Source of the DNA: Candidula unifasciata
Lineage: Eukaryota; Mollusca; Gastropoda; Stylommatophora; Geomitridae
Reading direction: 5' to 3'
Assembly: GCA_905116865.2 (NCBI GenBank)
Contig: CAJHNH020004702.1
Span: forward strand, 117,001 to 181,000
DNA length: 64,000 bases
The notes under the pieces were generated by a model. That model had not been told where the DNA came from. It worked only from the letters and a program-made list of their open reading frames with translations, and did not search any database. Positions 1-11,104 of the stretch are shown here, piece by piece. Both the position numbers and the translations under genes were made by a program. Positions within the stretch are counted from its first letter, which is position 1. Every line of letters starts with the position of its first letter.

Positions 1-596
1 AAGAAGAAGAAGAAGAAGAAGAAGAAGAAGAAGAAGAAGAAGAAGAAGAAGAAAAAAAAAGGAGTAGAGAAGCAGAAGAAGGAATTAATGAGAAGCGGAG
101 GAAAGGGAGCGAAGTGACAAGGAGGAGGAGAATACGAACACCACACCCCAAAAAAAGGAATGGGAAGAGAAGAAGAAGAAAAAGAAAGAAAGAAGAAGAA
201 AGAAGAGAAAGAAGAAGAAAGAAAGAAGAAGAAATAAGAAGAAAGACAGATTAAACAAGAATAAATAGGAAAGAAAAAGAAATAGTAAAAAAAAGAAAAA
301 GAAAGAAGAAAAAGTAAGAAGAAAAAAGAAAAAAGAAAGAGGAAGAAAGAAACAAGAAGAATGAAGAAAGAAAGAATAAGAAAGAAGAAGGAAGAAAAAA
401 GAAGGAAAAGGGAAGAAGAAAGAAGAACAAGGAAAAAGAAAAGAGGAAGAGAAAAGAAAAGGGAAGAAAGAAGAAGAGGAACAAAGAAGAAAGAAAGAAG
501 AAAGAAGAAGAAGAAGAAGAAGAAGAAGAAGAAGAAGAAAGAAGAAGAAGAAGAAAGAAGAAGAAGAAGAAGAAGAAGAAGAAGAAGAAGAAGAAG

Positions 597-628
<32 letters not shown>

Positions 629-640
629 TGAAGAGCAAGG
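1..640. repeat. GAA-rich purine microsatellite
   Basis: Pure AAG/GAA units fill about 1-53 and 502-626. The DNA between is degenerate GAA, GAAA and GGAA with almost no pyrimidines on the + strand. The long open frames here (poly K/R/E or poly F/S/L) only reflect composition and are not genes. The right edge abuts a sequence with a weak LINE C-terminal signature, so the array may be element-associated. Confidence 0.95.
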
Positions 641-649
641 TGAAAAGTT

Positions 650-800
650 GCATATTGTATTTGTTGTGGCTGCTTCAATAGTATGGAACAGACTGCCGCA
701 TCTAGTGCAACAAACAGCTTTAAGACGAACTGTGAGACAGAACAACAACTACAAACAAATTTCAAAGATGAATACCGCACTGGCTGGATCAACTACGCCT
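650..800 (+). mobile_element. Possible LINE C-terminal remnant
   Basis: One frame reads VWNRLPHLVQQT. This resembles the (V)WNxLP motif near the C-terminus of many non-LTR retrotransposon polymerases, and a second instance occurs at 43880-44100. No catalytic motif is present and the frame degenerates quickly, so this is a weak call. From 800 to about 1130 nothing else is recognisable. Confidence 0.25.
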
Positions 801-1157
801 TCTGCTTGTATTTACATGTAATCCTTAATCCATTCCTCGCGCGTACATCCCCTGTACAATCCCTAATCCCCAAATCCGCTATCGTCAATAATTATTGCTA
901 TTTCTGCGATGTGCCCACATTTACAACAATCATTACTGCCAACATTAGAGACCCGTTAATCCCTGCGGGGTCTGTCACAGTCTAGCAGGCAGTGTTAGAT
1001 AAATCTAATATATTGAGCTTCCAACCACATAAGCGCCGCAGCACAGGGATTCGGCAGGTTGTGCCTCTATATCCCCAGGAAATATAAAAGATGCCCTAAC
1101 TATTTTACCATTTTTAAGTTTTTTTTAAGTGTTATTTCGCTTTTACACTTTGTAATT

Positions 1158-1366
1158 ATTTCACACAACACACATACACACACACTATATTGTATGATAT
1201 ACATATATATATATATATATAGAAAAGCCTGACTTCGAGGTTCTCTCAGTTCACGCCCATTTTCTCCCAGATTTGCGGTACCTGTCATGATATCAAGGCC
1301 GAAGGGTTGTGATATCCATAGCAGAGAGCCAAAGGGTTACCAACTCATGATTTCTGGATCCTTCAA

Positions 1367-1431
<65 letters not shown>
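1158..1431. repeat. CA, TA and GT dinucleotide microsatellites
   Basis: There is a short CA run near 1165-1185, a TA run at 1202-1221 and a long GT run at 1375-1431, separated by about 150 bp of unique sequence. These alternating purine-pyrimidine runs are ordinary microsatellites. Confidence 0.9.
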
Positions 1432-1432
<1 letters not shown>

Positions 1433-1995
1433 ATGTGCGTGTAATTCCACAAATAATTATAAGAAATTGAATCATTGTTGTTACTGTGCACTCAAACAAG
1501 ACATGCCGTTTAGGTCACGTCCTGGAAAACTATGAGGAGGCTGCGGGGATTACGCCCCTTCCCCCTAGGATTTCTTTAGGACAACGCCCCTGGAGAGCAG
1601 TGTGATGTGTCTCTCAGTCCCGACTGTTCCTGAAGATGTATCTAAAGTTAATGTAATCCCTTGGTTGTCACATGCACCAGGTTTTGTCATAATGAGCTGG
1701 GGTTCTTCGTTATCTTTCTCGCTCTCATTCATTCACTGAAGGTTTTGAAAACAGCACAGTCTATTTTCTGCAATCTTAGTGCACCCTCAGATGTGTTCTT
1801 ATCACCATCGTCGTCATCAATGTTCACGTTTTTTTTTCCCTCAAGCGTATTGGGGAGGAACAGTTTACGATTCAATGAATGATGTTATGTTATCACAATG
1901 ACGTCTTCGCACACCATGCGTGATCATGCAGCCACTGCATGGTACCTCTACTGATAGTTTCCATGAGAAGTTGGCTATAATTTCTCCTGTCTGGG
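1432..1995. other. Unassigned sequence
   Basis: No coding exon, RNA gene or repeat unit could be recognised here on either strand. Short ORFs of about 70 codons show no family motif. Confidence 0.5.
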
Positions 1996-1999
1996 CTCA

Positions 2000-2230
2000 A
2001 AGTCGCCAAGCATCTTGTTTCAATTTCTCGAACTGCTCTTCCCACCTCCCAAAAAATATACTTACTTCTGTACTTCCGAGATATTAAAATTCTTGAACTT
2101 GCTTAAGACAAGTACCAGGTTTAACCCTATATGCCACAGACTAGGAACAACACTGACCTGCACTTCTGTATTCACATTTACTTTCATGTTATATTTTCTG
2201 CATGCTGAAACTAGCCAGTTCACATAGTCT
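2000..2230 (-). mobile_element. Possible degenerate LINE RT fragment
   Basis: The - strand near 2135-2225 reads ACRKYNMKVNVN, similar to the segment just after the catalytic motif of many LINE polymerases (typically KYGLKINxxKTEV). The frame breaks soon after. No catalytic YADD-type motif is present, so the assignment is tentative. Confidence 0.25.
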
Positions 2231-2280
2231 TAGAATACTAATGATGGGAAATACAAATTTTTTTTTAGAACTGTACCAAT

Positions 2281-2405
2281 TTGTGCCCTAGTTTGTAGCA
2301 GATAGACGCTTACCTGTTGATTCAAAGGTAGTGGGTTCAGGTCCTAACGGAGCCGAACCAGGTCAAGTCCTGTGAAGTAAAGGTGGCCGGTGTGATGTTG
2401 ACCAC
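2281..2405 (+). mobile_element. SINE family A, truncated
   Basis: A tRNA-like head (TAGCAGATAGACGC with GGGTTCAGGTCC as the B-box region) leads into a body with GTGAAGTAAAGGTGGCCGGT. The same order of head and body occurs at 14643, 32245, 40685 (-), 55465 (-) and 56890. The copy stops at GACCACATC, where an ATC repeat takes over. Confidence 0.6.
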
Positions 2406-3140
2406 ATCATCATCATCATCATCATCATCAGGAGCATTGCCGACTTGACCACATCATCATCATCATCATCAGGTGCATTGCCGACTGGCATGGGCGATCA
2501 TGCCTCTCCACAATCTGCGATCTCCTGCAGCATGTATTAGTTCGTGTGCCGACACACCTCCATGCCATGCAACAAGACTGTCAAGCATCTTCTCTCGTTG
2601 TCTTCCTCTATCCCTCTTTCCACAGATCTTTCCAGTGGTCACAGCAAGTTCTATTTTCCCTCTTCTCATAACATGGCCGAAAAATGATGACTGTCTCCTT
2701 CTGATGTCTGTGATAAGTTTTCTTCGGGTTCCTGCCTCTTTCAAAACCTCTCGGTTGCTCTTTTTGGCTGTCCAAGGTATTCTAAGCATTCTTCTGTAAA
2801 ACCACATCTCTGAGGCCTCAAGAAATTGTTTGGCCTGCCTACCGATTGTCCAGGACTCACAGCCATATGTTAAAACTGGATGTCTGTAGCAATCAAGAAT
2901 TCTTTTTCTAACTCTCAATGACAAGGATTTATTGCACAAGATGTTTTGCATTTTATAAAATGCAGTTTTCGCCTGTCCTATTCTGTTTCTTATCTCAGTT
3001 ATGCATCTTCCATCTGATGTTATCCATGTGCCCAGATACTTAAGTTTCTGTACTTGTCCTAAAATAACACCATCGACTTTTATTACACCTTTAGGAATAA
3101 TTCGTTTCTTTGACCTAGAAGACGACATAGACGTGCTTCA
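2406..3140 (-). mobile_element. 5'-truncated LINE reverse transcriptase with TGA tail
   Basis: A 219-codon frame on the - strand (3128-2469) is the C-terminal part of an endonuclease/reverse transcriptase of a non-LTR retrotransposon. Visible landmarks are KYLGTWITSDGR, then LTYGCESWTI, then FFGHVMRRGKIELAV and a final DRRLWRGMIAHASRQ. These landmarks recur in shorter copies at 14250, 24500, 24905, 29990, 33695, 54850, 55235 and 62900. The catalytic palm (FADD/YADD) is missing, so the copy is 5' truncated near 3140. The 3' end runs into a TGATGA simple repeat. The tail is duplicated: two blocks, each a ccgact plus CAT-run segment, lie at 2406-2445 and 2446-2482. The element is dead. The clade cannot be fixed by eye. 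Confidence 0.8.
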
Positions 3141-3404
3141 CGACGCTTTACCCTCTAGGTTACACAATCGTGTTAGTGTCATAGATGTATTATTAACCCT
3201 CATCAAAGACCCTACAGCATTGATAATATTAGCATTGCCGATGCTTCTCACTGTTTGCGTTGATGCATCACTTGACAACAATCTGTTTACAAGACTGGAG
3301 ACATCACAACTTAAGTCCCTTGGGATGTCAGTTGCTGCATCGTAAGAACAAGCGCTTGTCGTCATGCCAAATCTGTAGCGACGTCGACTGTGATAACATA
3401 ACAT
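3138..3404 (-). other. Unidentified 88-codon ORF upstream of the RT fragment
   Basis: This frame is the same as the RT frame and is separated from it by one TGA at 3138-3140. Its residues (for example SSDASTQTVRSIGNANI) do not look like a polymerase. It may be the genomic target into which the truncated LINE inserted, or a divergent part of the element. I do not recognise it. Confidence 0.2.
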
Positions 3405-3527
3405 AAAAATCCCAAAGCGTTGGGATTTTCAATAATGCTGTATTAAAATCGCCCTTGAGGTTGGTAATTTTTAAACTGATTTAGGTTAATCCGTCCTCTC
3501 ACACATGGATGCAGGAAAACGTTATGA

Positions 3528-3905
3528 AAGGCTTCTATGTGTGAGTTCTATGTGTGAGTTAGTTTTATGTGTGAGTTCTATGTGTGAATTCTATGTGTGA
3601 GTAAGTTCTATGTGTGAGCTCTATGTGTGAGTTCTATGTGTGAGTTAGTTTTATGTGTGAGTTCTATGTGTGAATTCTATGTGTGAGTAAGTGTGTGTGT
3701 GCTATGTGTGAGCTCTATGTGTGAGTGCTATGTGTGAGTAAGTGTGTGTGTGCTATGTGTGAGCTCTATGTGTGAGTGCTATGTGTAAGCTCTATGTGTG
3801 AGTTCTAAGTGTGAGTAAGTTCTATGTGTGTGTGCTATGTGTGAGCTCTATGTGTGAGTGCTATGTGTGAGCTCTATGTGTGAGTTCTATGTGTGAGTTC
3901 TATGA
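3528..3905. repeat. 13-bp minisatellite (GTTCTATGTGTGA)
   Basis: Head-to-tail copies of a 13-bp unit with variants GAGCTCTATGTGT and GTTAGTTTTATGTGTGA, interspersed with GTGTGT runs. There are about 28 units. The array sits between an RT fragment and a tRNA-like repeat. Confidence 0.85.
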
Positions 3906-3937
3906 CTCAGTTTTAGTGCTAAGTAAGAATAGAACCA

Positions 3938-4290
3938 CCCCCCCCCCCTCTTTTTGTTTTTTCAAAGCATGGCACTACAAGCAACTAATTAGGCACTTGT
4001 TCGAATCGGATTTGGTTGGGCTGAACGGAGCATATATCGCAGTCTAGCTGTAATTCCCAAAAAAGCGAGCAGCCAGCCACTCTGAGGTCAAAGCAAATGG
4101 ATGCGTTCACCGGGTTAAACAATTGTGATTAAAAGAACATCAGGGAACGTCTGTAGAGTTGTGCAAACAGAAAGATGCCGTGTGATAAACCTAATTTTTC
4201 TAATGACATGAAAACATTCTCTGTATGCTTTTAATTTCCAGGATAACTTTGCTGCTTAGATAGAGCTATAAAAGATAATATTTGATGCAT
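3938..4290 (+). other. C11 tract and tRNA-like repeat head
   Basis: A run of 11 C occupies 3938-3948. At about 3970-4015 a segment carries GTTCGAATCGG, a good RNA polymerase III B-box, after GCACTACAAGCAACTAATTAGG. This suggests a degenerate SINE. Nothing coding is visible to 4290. Confidence 0.35.
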
Positions 4291-4396
4291 TCTTGCACTT
4301 CTACTTCTGTTTTCTGTTCTCTTTATCGTATTTATTCCATTTCTGTTTCCCCCTTCTTCCTTTCACCTACGTCGCTCTACGTTCGCCCCTCTTCCT

Positions 4397-4905
4397 CCCT
4401 GTGTTGTGTGTATATATATGTATGAGCTGTGTGTATATATGTGTCTGCGTTTGTTTCTGTGTGTGTGTGTGTGTCTGTGTTTGTCTGCGTGTGTCTGTGT
4501 GTGTGTGTCTGTGTGTGTGTATGTGTATGCGTGTGCTTGTATGTATGTGTGTGTGTGTCTGCGTGTGTCTGTGTGTGTCTGTATGTATGTGTATATATGT
4601 GTTTGTATGTGTGTGTGAGTGTCTGTGTTTTGCGGGTCTGTGTATGTCTGTGTCTGTGCCTGTGTGTGTATCCGTGCCTGTGTGTGCGTGCCTGTGTGTC
4701 TGCGTGTATGTAAGTGAGTGTATGCGTGTGTATGTGTATGTATGTATGTATATATTGTATGTATGTGTTATTGTGTGTATGAGTGTATGTGTGTGTGTGT
4801 GTCTATGCATGCATATATGCATGTACGCAAGCGTGTATATATGTACGTGTGTAAGTGAATGAGTTTGTGAGCGTGTGTATGTGGGTGTGCGCGTGCGAGT
4901 TTAAG
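4397..4905. repeat. TG-rich degenerate microsatellite
   Basis: About 500 bp of alternating TG/TA/TC on the + strand with frequent TGTCTG and TGTATG interruptions. The C/V-rich and H/T-rich open frames here are compositional only. Confidence 0.9.
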
Positions 4906-5064
4906 CATTCATTTTACCATCCATTAAAAATTGTTTCCTGATAGTCATATGCATATTAGTATATGAGCGTAACATACTTTATTGATAAAATACATCTGCT
5001 GTGGAAATTTAGGTGTTTGGAAGTGCCGGATGTAAGACGGGTCTGCGGACCCAATTTGTGACCC

Positions 5065-5280
5065 TTTGGAGAGAAAAAAAGTTCGTTTATTCGTTCCCTT
5101 TTATTATGTTCCTCTTCCTTCGTCGATCTTCCATCGTCCCTCTTTCTTCGTCTCTTGGCGTCCTCTTCTTCTTTTTTCCTTCGTCCTTTTCTTTTGCCCT
5201 TTTCCTGCCCTTTTCCTTTGTGTTTTCCATTTGCATTTTTCTTTTATCCACACTTTTTTTCCTTTTCTATTTTCTTTCTT
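5065..5280. repeat. Degenerate polypyrimidine lead-in
   Basis: C/T-rich sequence (CTTCGTC, CCTTTT, TTTTCTT) that precedes the ordered array and has few purines on the + strand. Confidence 0.7.
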
Positions 5281-6790
5281 TCCCCGCCCTCTTCCCCGCC
5301 CTCTTCCTACCCCCCTCCTCTTCCCCGCCCTATTCCCCGCCCTCTTCCCCGCCCTCTTCCCCGCCCTCTTCCCCGCCCTCTTCCCCGCCCTCTTCCCCGC
5401 CCTCTTCCCCGCCCTCTTCCCCGCCCTCTTCCCCGCCCTCTTCCCCCTCCTCTTCCCCCGCCCTCTTCCTCCTCCTCTTCCCCGCCCTCTTCCTCCCCCC
5501 CCTCTTCCCCGCTCCTCCTTCTCCTCCCTCTTCCCCCCTCCTCCTCCCCTTCCCCCCCTCTTCCCCGCCCTCTTCCTCGCCCTCTCCTTCCGCCATTCTT
5601 CCCGCCCTCCTCCCCGCCCTCTTCCCCGCCCTCTTCCCACGCCCTCTTCCCCGCCCTCTTCCCCCGCCCTCTTCTCCTCCCCCCTCCCCGGCCCTCTTCC
5701 CCGCCCTCTTCCTACCCCGCCCTCTTCCCCGCCCTCTTCCCCGCCCTCTTCCCCGCTTCTCCTCCCCGCCCTCTTCCCCGCCCTCTTCCCGCCCTCCTCC
5801 CCCGCCCTCCTCCCCGCCTCTTCCCCGCCCTCTTCCCCGCCCTCTTCCTCGCCCTCCCTCCTCCGCCCCCTCCTCCCGCCCTCTTCCCCGCCTCTTCCCC
5901 GCCCTCCTCCTCGCCCTCCTCCCCCGCCTCTTCCCGCCCTCTTCCCCCTCCTCTTCCTCGCCCTCTTCCCGCCTCTCTTCCCCGCTCCTCTTCCCCGCCC
6001 TCTTCCCCTCCCTCTTCCCCTCCCTCTTCCCGCCCTCTTCCCCGCCCTCTTCCCCGCCCTCTTCCCCGCCCTCTTCCCCGCCCTCTTCCCCGCCCTCCTT
6101 CCCCGCCCTCTTCCCCGCCCTCCTCCCCGCCCTCTTCCCCCGCCCTCTTCCCCGCCCTCCTTCCCCCGCCTCTTCCCCCGCCCTCTTCCCCGCCCTCTTC
6201 CTCCGCCCTCTTCCCCGCCCTCTTCCCCGCCCCTTCCCCGCCCTCTTCCCCCGCCCTCTTCCTCCTCCTCTTCCCCGCCCTCCTCCCCGCCGCTCTTCCC
6301 CGCCCTCCTCCCCCCCTCTTCCCCGCCCTCTTCCCCGCCTCCTTCCCCGCCCTCTTCCCCGCCTCCTCCCCTCCCTCTTCCCCGCCCTCTTCCCCTCCCT
6401 CTTCCCCGCCCTCTTCCCCGCCCTCTTCCCCGCCCTCTTCCCCGCCCTCTTCCCCGCCCTCTTCCCCGCCCTCTCCCCTTCCCTCTTCCTCCTCCCTCTT
6501 CCCCTCCCTTCCTCCCCGCCTCCTCTTCCTCCTCCCTCCTCCCCCGCCCTCTTCCCCCGCCCTCTTCCCCGCCCTCTTCCCCGCCCTCTTCCCCGCCCTC
6601 TTCCGCCTCTCTTCCCCGCCCTCTTCCTCCTCTCCTCTTCTCCCGTCCTCTCCCGCCCTCTTCCCCGCCCTCTTCCCCCGTCCTCTTCCCCTCCTCTTCC
6701 CCGTCCCTCTTCCGCCCGTCCTCTTCCCAGTCCTCTTTCCCCGTCCTCTTCCCCGTCTAGCTCTTGCCCCGTCTCTCTTCCCCGGAAAAG
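5281..6790. repeat. 12-bp polypyrimidine minisatellite (TTCCCCGCCCTC)
   Basis: About 1.5 kb of a 12-bp unit TTCCCCGCCCTC and variants (TTCCTCCTC, TTCCCCTCC, TTCCCGCCCTC). Almost every base on the + strand is C or T, with G only in the CCCGCCC core. Because 12 is a multiple of 3, long open frames of RPLP, SSPP or ALFP repeats arise on the + strand and GRGRGK/EEGG on the - strand. There is no plausible protein. The array is perfectly ordered around 5340-5445 and 6030-6110 and is more shuffled elsewhere. Confidence 0.95.
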
Positions 6791-6799
6791 GGGAGGAGC

Positions 6800-7295
6800 C
6801 CTTCCCCCTTCCTCTTCCCCGTCTTCTTCCTTCTTCTTCTTCCTCTTCATTCTTCTTCTTTCTTCCTTCTTCTTCTTCTTCTTCTTCTTCTTCTTCCTTC
6901 TTCTTCTCCTTCTTCTTCTTCCTTCTTCTCCTTCTTCTTCTTCTTCTCTTCTTCTTCCTTCTTCTTCTTCTTCTTCTTCTTCTTTCGTCTTCTTCTTCTT
7001 CTCCCCCTTCTTCTCCTTCTCCCTTCTCCTTCTTCTTCTTCTTCCTTCTTCTATCTCTCTTCTCTTCTTCTTCCTTCTTCTCCTTCTCCTTCTCCTTCTT
7101 CTTCTTCTTCTTCTTCTTCTTCTTTCTTCTTCTTCTTCTTCTTCTTCTTCTTCTTCTTCTTCTTCTTCTTCTTCTTCTCCTTCTCCTTCTCCTTCTCGTC
7201 TTCTTCTTCTTCTTCTTCTTCTTCTCTCTTTTCTCTTCTGTCTCCTTCTTCTTCTTCTTCTTCTTCTTCTTCTTGTTTCTGTATTGTTGTTCTTC
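6800..7295. repeat. TTC/CTTCTC microsatellite
   Basis: About 490 bp of TTC with TCC and CTCC variants, continuing the polypyrimidine strand of the preceding 12-bp array. The two together make more than 2 kb of strand-asymmetric C/T DNA. Confidence 0.95.
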
Positions 7296-7517
7296 TTCTT
7301 CGGCGACTTTTCCTTCATACGCCCTTGTGTTGTATTTAACAGGTAGGCCCAGATTAGTTTTCTCTTTTTGAGGAGCGATGAGTCTATACCACAGCATTCC
7401 TAGAATGGGCCCTTAAAACCCACACAGTGATTCTAGAGCAATGAAATCGATCACTCGACTTTAGACCCTTTCCTTTTTTAACCCCCCTCCCACCCCCACC
7501 CCACCCGTGTGAGTTCC
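7296..7517. other. Unassigned sequence
   Basis: No gene is seen. The stretch CACTCGACTTTAGACC (7452-7467) is the exact reverse complement of a 16-mer that lies inside each unit of the 61-bp minisatellite at 56055-56722. Confidence 0.4.
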
Positions 7518-8660
7518 CTTCTCATTTTGAAAAGAACATTAAATACAATAAGAACTTATTTGTGGCATTCGAAGACTAGGAGAAGGCATTTGACAGAGTC
7601 GACAGACAATTATTATGGAAAATAATGGCAAGATGTGGAGTAAGCGAACACCTCATCGAAGTGTGCAAATGTTTATACAGGGATTGTAGAAGTGTAGTTA
7701 GAATAAATCAGGGAACATCTCATCCTTTCACAGTGACATCTGGAGTAAGACAGGGGTGTGTCTTATCACCACTGCTATTTATCACCTACATCGACAGTAT
7801 ATGCAAGAATGCCAAGCCCATGAATGAAGATCTTAGTAAGATCAACGAATTATTCTTTGCAGATGACCAGGCCTTGATAGCAGATACAGCCATGAAATTG
7901 CAACAACATCTAACATCCATGAATGAAGAATGTAAAACAAATAATATGAGAATCAACACTGAAAAGACAGAAGTAATGTCAATAGGAAAAAAAAGAAGAC
8001 AGATCTAAACAAAGCAATAGAATACAAAGGCATTAAACAGGCATCTGAGTTTAAATATCTGGGAACTACATTTACCGAAGATGGGAAATTGGATAACGAA
8101 ATTGACATTAGATGCAGTAAAGCAAACCAAGTATTGGGACAGCTAGCTCCCCTCTTACATCATAAGACAATCCCAATCAGCACAAAGAGACATCTTATTC
8201 AAAGCATATTTATTCCAACTCTGTGCTACCAGTGCCAGACATGGTCACTCGCAACAAACCATAAAAGAAAATTAGTAACCACGGAAATGAGATGTCTGAG
8301 AAGGGCTGTAGGAGTGACCATAAGAGATAAGATCAGGAATGAGATCATAAGAGAACAAGTCGGCACAGAACCAATTCTGGATTACATACAAATACAGCAA
8401 GTGAAATGGTTTGCCCACTTAGAGAGAATGCCTTGTGACACCATACCATACAAAGCATACATGGAAAGAGAAGAAGGACGTAGAGCACGGGGTAGACCAA
8501 GAACAAGATGGAAGGATAACATCAGAGAAACTCTACAACAGCACGATGTGCCTATGGTCGAGGCAGCTAGAAGAGCTAGAAACAGAACCTTATATCTCCC
8601 TCGACACCCACAGCGGTAAAAGAGGAAGTGAAGAAGAAGACGAAGAAGAAGAAGAAGAAG
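7518..8660 (+). mobile_element. LINE reverse transcriptase (palm to C-terminus), GAA tail
   Basis: Reads from about HFEKNIKYNKNLFVAFED through EKAFDRVD (motif A), VRQGCVLSPLLF (motif B), FFADDQALIAD (catalytic motif, intact) and KYLGTTFTEDG to a C-terminal half with WFAHLERMPCD and RRARGRPRTRWKDN. It is a non-LTR retrotransposon polymerase that copies its RNA at a nicked target. Defects: a TAG in motif A at about 7577 and a frameshift near an A8 run at about 7987-7994 that splits the frame into 7625-8008 and 8089-8619. It is also 5' truncated, with no endonuclease domain. After the stop comes GAAGTGAAGAAGAAGACGAAG, a GAA simple tail. The C-terminal half recurs at 17940-18065 (-) and 61410-61700 (+). 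It is the second most intact element here. Confidence 0.88.
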
Positions 8661-8664
8661 ATGG

Positions 8665-9027
8665 TCTTCTATTTCAAAAAGAAAACAAGTCTTCAATTAT
8701 TAAAACGAAACGATTGCGCTCATTTTCAGAATCCATTGCCAGAAATAGTCACTAGAAAATTGTTTTTCTCATTAGCAAATGTTGTCTTTTATTATCATGA
8801 GGGAAAGATATCTAGTATCCTCATTAAGCAAGTGCGTCTTTTTTCTATGAGGAAATTGTGCTTTTTTATTCTGATTACAACAATATGACTTTTACTTGAA
8901 AAAAGGAAACGGTAGCTGGTATTTGTCTTAGAAAATGGTGGCTTTTATTCTCAATATGAAATCGTGTCTTTTTCCCACCTCAGTCGGAAATGTTGTGTTG
9001 TATAACTGCTCCGTTTATGTGCCAGTG
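8665..9027. other. Unassigned sequence
   Basis: AT-rich, with a faint recurrence of a roughly 45-bp unit (segments ending in GTCTTTT or TGCTTTTTTATT). No coding signal. Confidence 0.4.
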
Positions 9028-9402
9028 TAAATCACACAAAATATACTTCACTGTTCCATTCAAAGAAGACACACAAAACATACTTCACTGTTAAATTCAA
9101 AAAAGACACACAAAATATACTTCACTGTTCCATTTAAAGAAGACACACAAAATATACTTCACTGTTCCATTCAAAGACACACAAAATATACTTCACTGTT
9201 CCTTTTAAAGACACACAAAATATACTTCACTGTTCCGTTCAATGAAGACACACGAAATTTACTTCACTGCTCTATTCAAAGACACACAAAATATACTTCA
9301 CTTTTCTATTCAAAGACACACAAAATATACTTCACTGTTCCATTCAAAGACACACAAAATATACATCACTGTTCCGTTCAAAGAAGACACACAAAATATT
9401 CA
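9028..9402. repeat. 33-36-bp minisatellite (ACACAAAATATACTTCACTGTTCC)
   Basis: About 11 copies of a unit consisting of a GACACACAAAATATACTTCA core plus CTGTTCCATTCAAA. Unit length varies because an extra GAA is present or absent (AAAGACAC versus AAAGAAGACAC). Confidence 0.9.
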
Positions 9403-11100
9403 GAAAAGTAAGCACTTAACATATCTGTCGCAAGAATATTTTGAAGCTCACATACGCGACGTAAATATATATGGCAGCTGTCAGATGTGCCAACACCGAC
9501 AGAACACCACACAAATTGCAGCTCATTTTTGATACAAGTAGTCAGTTACAAAAGCCGGCATTGTCACAAGCACAATAAATATTTCACATAAAATCCACGA
9601 GACGTTTAAGATTAGATACATGTTACAGTTTCAGGGCCTTGTTACGTCATTGTTACATTTGGCATATAATGCTAGACTCCGTGGATAAAATGGTTAACAT
9701 CAAGCTAACGGTGCTTCGAATTTTGGCGACTGGGTTGTTTGGGGGACGGGTCAAGGGGGGGGGGGGGAGGTGGCCGAGGTCTTCCTATATGCTTTCTGGA
9801 GGTAAGGAGGCGCCACCTGAAAAAGGTCGGTGACCTCTAGTCTAGACCCATCCTAAAATCTTATCACCCCAAACTAGTTACAAACAAAACATACACAATA
9901 TTAATGTAGTTAAGTCCGAATTGCACTCACAAAACCAGGTAAAAACTACTTGGTTTAAGAGCAAAGTGTGCACAGAAGTGCACTTTACTCTACTGGCCCA
10001 TCACGATACATTACTGTAATTACAAAGTAATTTTATATTTTGTGTGAACGTTGTTGCTGCCTGTTGGGGGAATGCATTTTTCATCGGGACTTGTTTGATT
10101 AATCACGTTTTCTTGTTGTGCAAAATTAAAGGCCATTTGTAAATTGTCGTAAAAAATCGGATTTGAGTGTTATTCCATGCTGTGTTTTAGAGAATGAATC
10201 AAATTTATAGCTCTTTGTGTCTTTAACTTCTTCGTGCAATCCTATTTAAGTGTAGTCGGCAAAAAGCCATCTGTGTATTATCTACGTATTCTCGAAAAGG
10301 TCAAAAGGAGTGGTCTCCAATCTGAAGGCGCCCCCCCCCCCCGCCCCGACCATAGGGTGGAACCAGGAGGTTATTAACGCAGAGGAGGAGGGGATTTATA
10401 AGTGGATCTGTATTAAAATAATCAATAACACAATTTTTTTTTTAAATTAAAAATAAAATAATAAAATAGTTTTAAACTTTTTATAAAACAACAGCAACAA
10501 TAAAAACACAAAAAATGACCTTTTTCAATAAGGAGTATTTATAACATATAACCCTTGACCGTTAGGCAGCACAGAAAACCAAGCCATCTTGCTCTGTTTT
10601 CCGCTTGATGAATAAGTGAATGATAACTTAGCTCTTTCCATTTCTTGATTTTGTCATTTCAGGTTCTTCTTTGCCCCCATCAACTTCGACACCCCCCCCC
10701 CCCTTTTCCACCCTCACCCTACCCCTCAATGTTCATTTGAAACTCAGTCTTCACAATGGAATCGTGTCTCACCAGGTCCCAACTCAAGTTACCTTGCGAC
10801 GTTTCACACCTGCCAAGAGAAACTCATGTTGTCCCGCAATTTTTTTTTTTTTTTTTTTAAATATTTTTCTCTGACATACATATTAGTTTTGTTTTCTAAA
10901 TAACTAATTCATAAAATACATTTTACAGGCATGTAAGAATAGATTAGAAACATATTCTGACCATAACGTACCTCCAAACTGTTTCCCCCGTTGCGAAATC
11001 AATTGTCCTACTCTTTGTAATCATATTTTATGTTTGGGGGAGGGAAAGGGTGCAGAGGTCGTAAGGGTTTTGATGTATACTCAGAAGTGGTTATTGAATT
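9403..11100. other. Unassigned AT-rich DNA with G/C homopolymers
   Basis: No exon, RNA gene or recognised element is supported. It contains a G13 run (9755-9767), C12 runs at 10331-10342 and 10692-10703, a long T run (10840-10858) and an AT-rich block at 10430-10530. A weak acceptor-like TTGTCATTTCAG at about 10651-10662 has no credible exon after it. Confidence 0.5.
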
Positions 11101-11104
11101 GGTA

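Noticed and set aside
5013..7397. Very long ORFs (up to 777 codons) of proline/arginine/serine or lysine/glutamate repeats on both strands
   Set aside because: They are the 12-bp and TTC polypyrimidine arrays read in frame; several phases are open at once and no domain is present.
9028..9402. CRISPR-like array with 24-bp repeats and 10-bp spacers
   Set aside because: The 'spacers' are variants of the same CTGTTCCATTCAAA sequence; it is an ordinary minisatellite.
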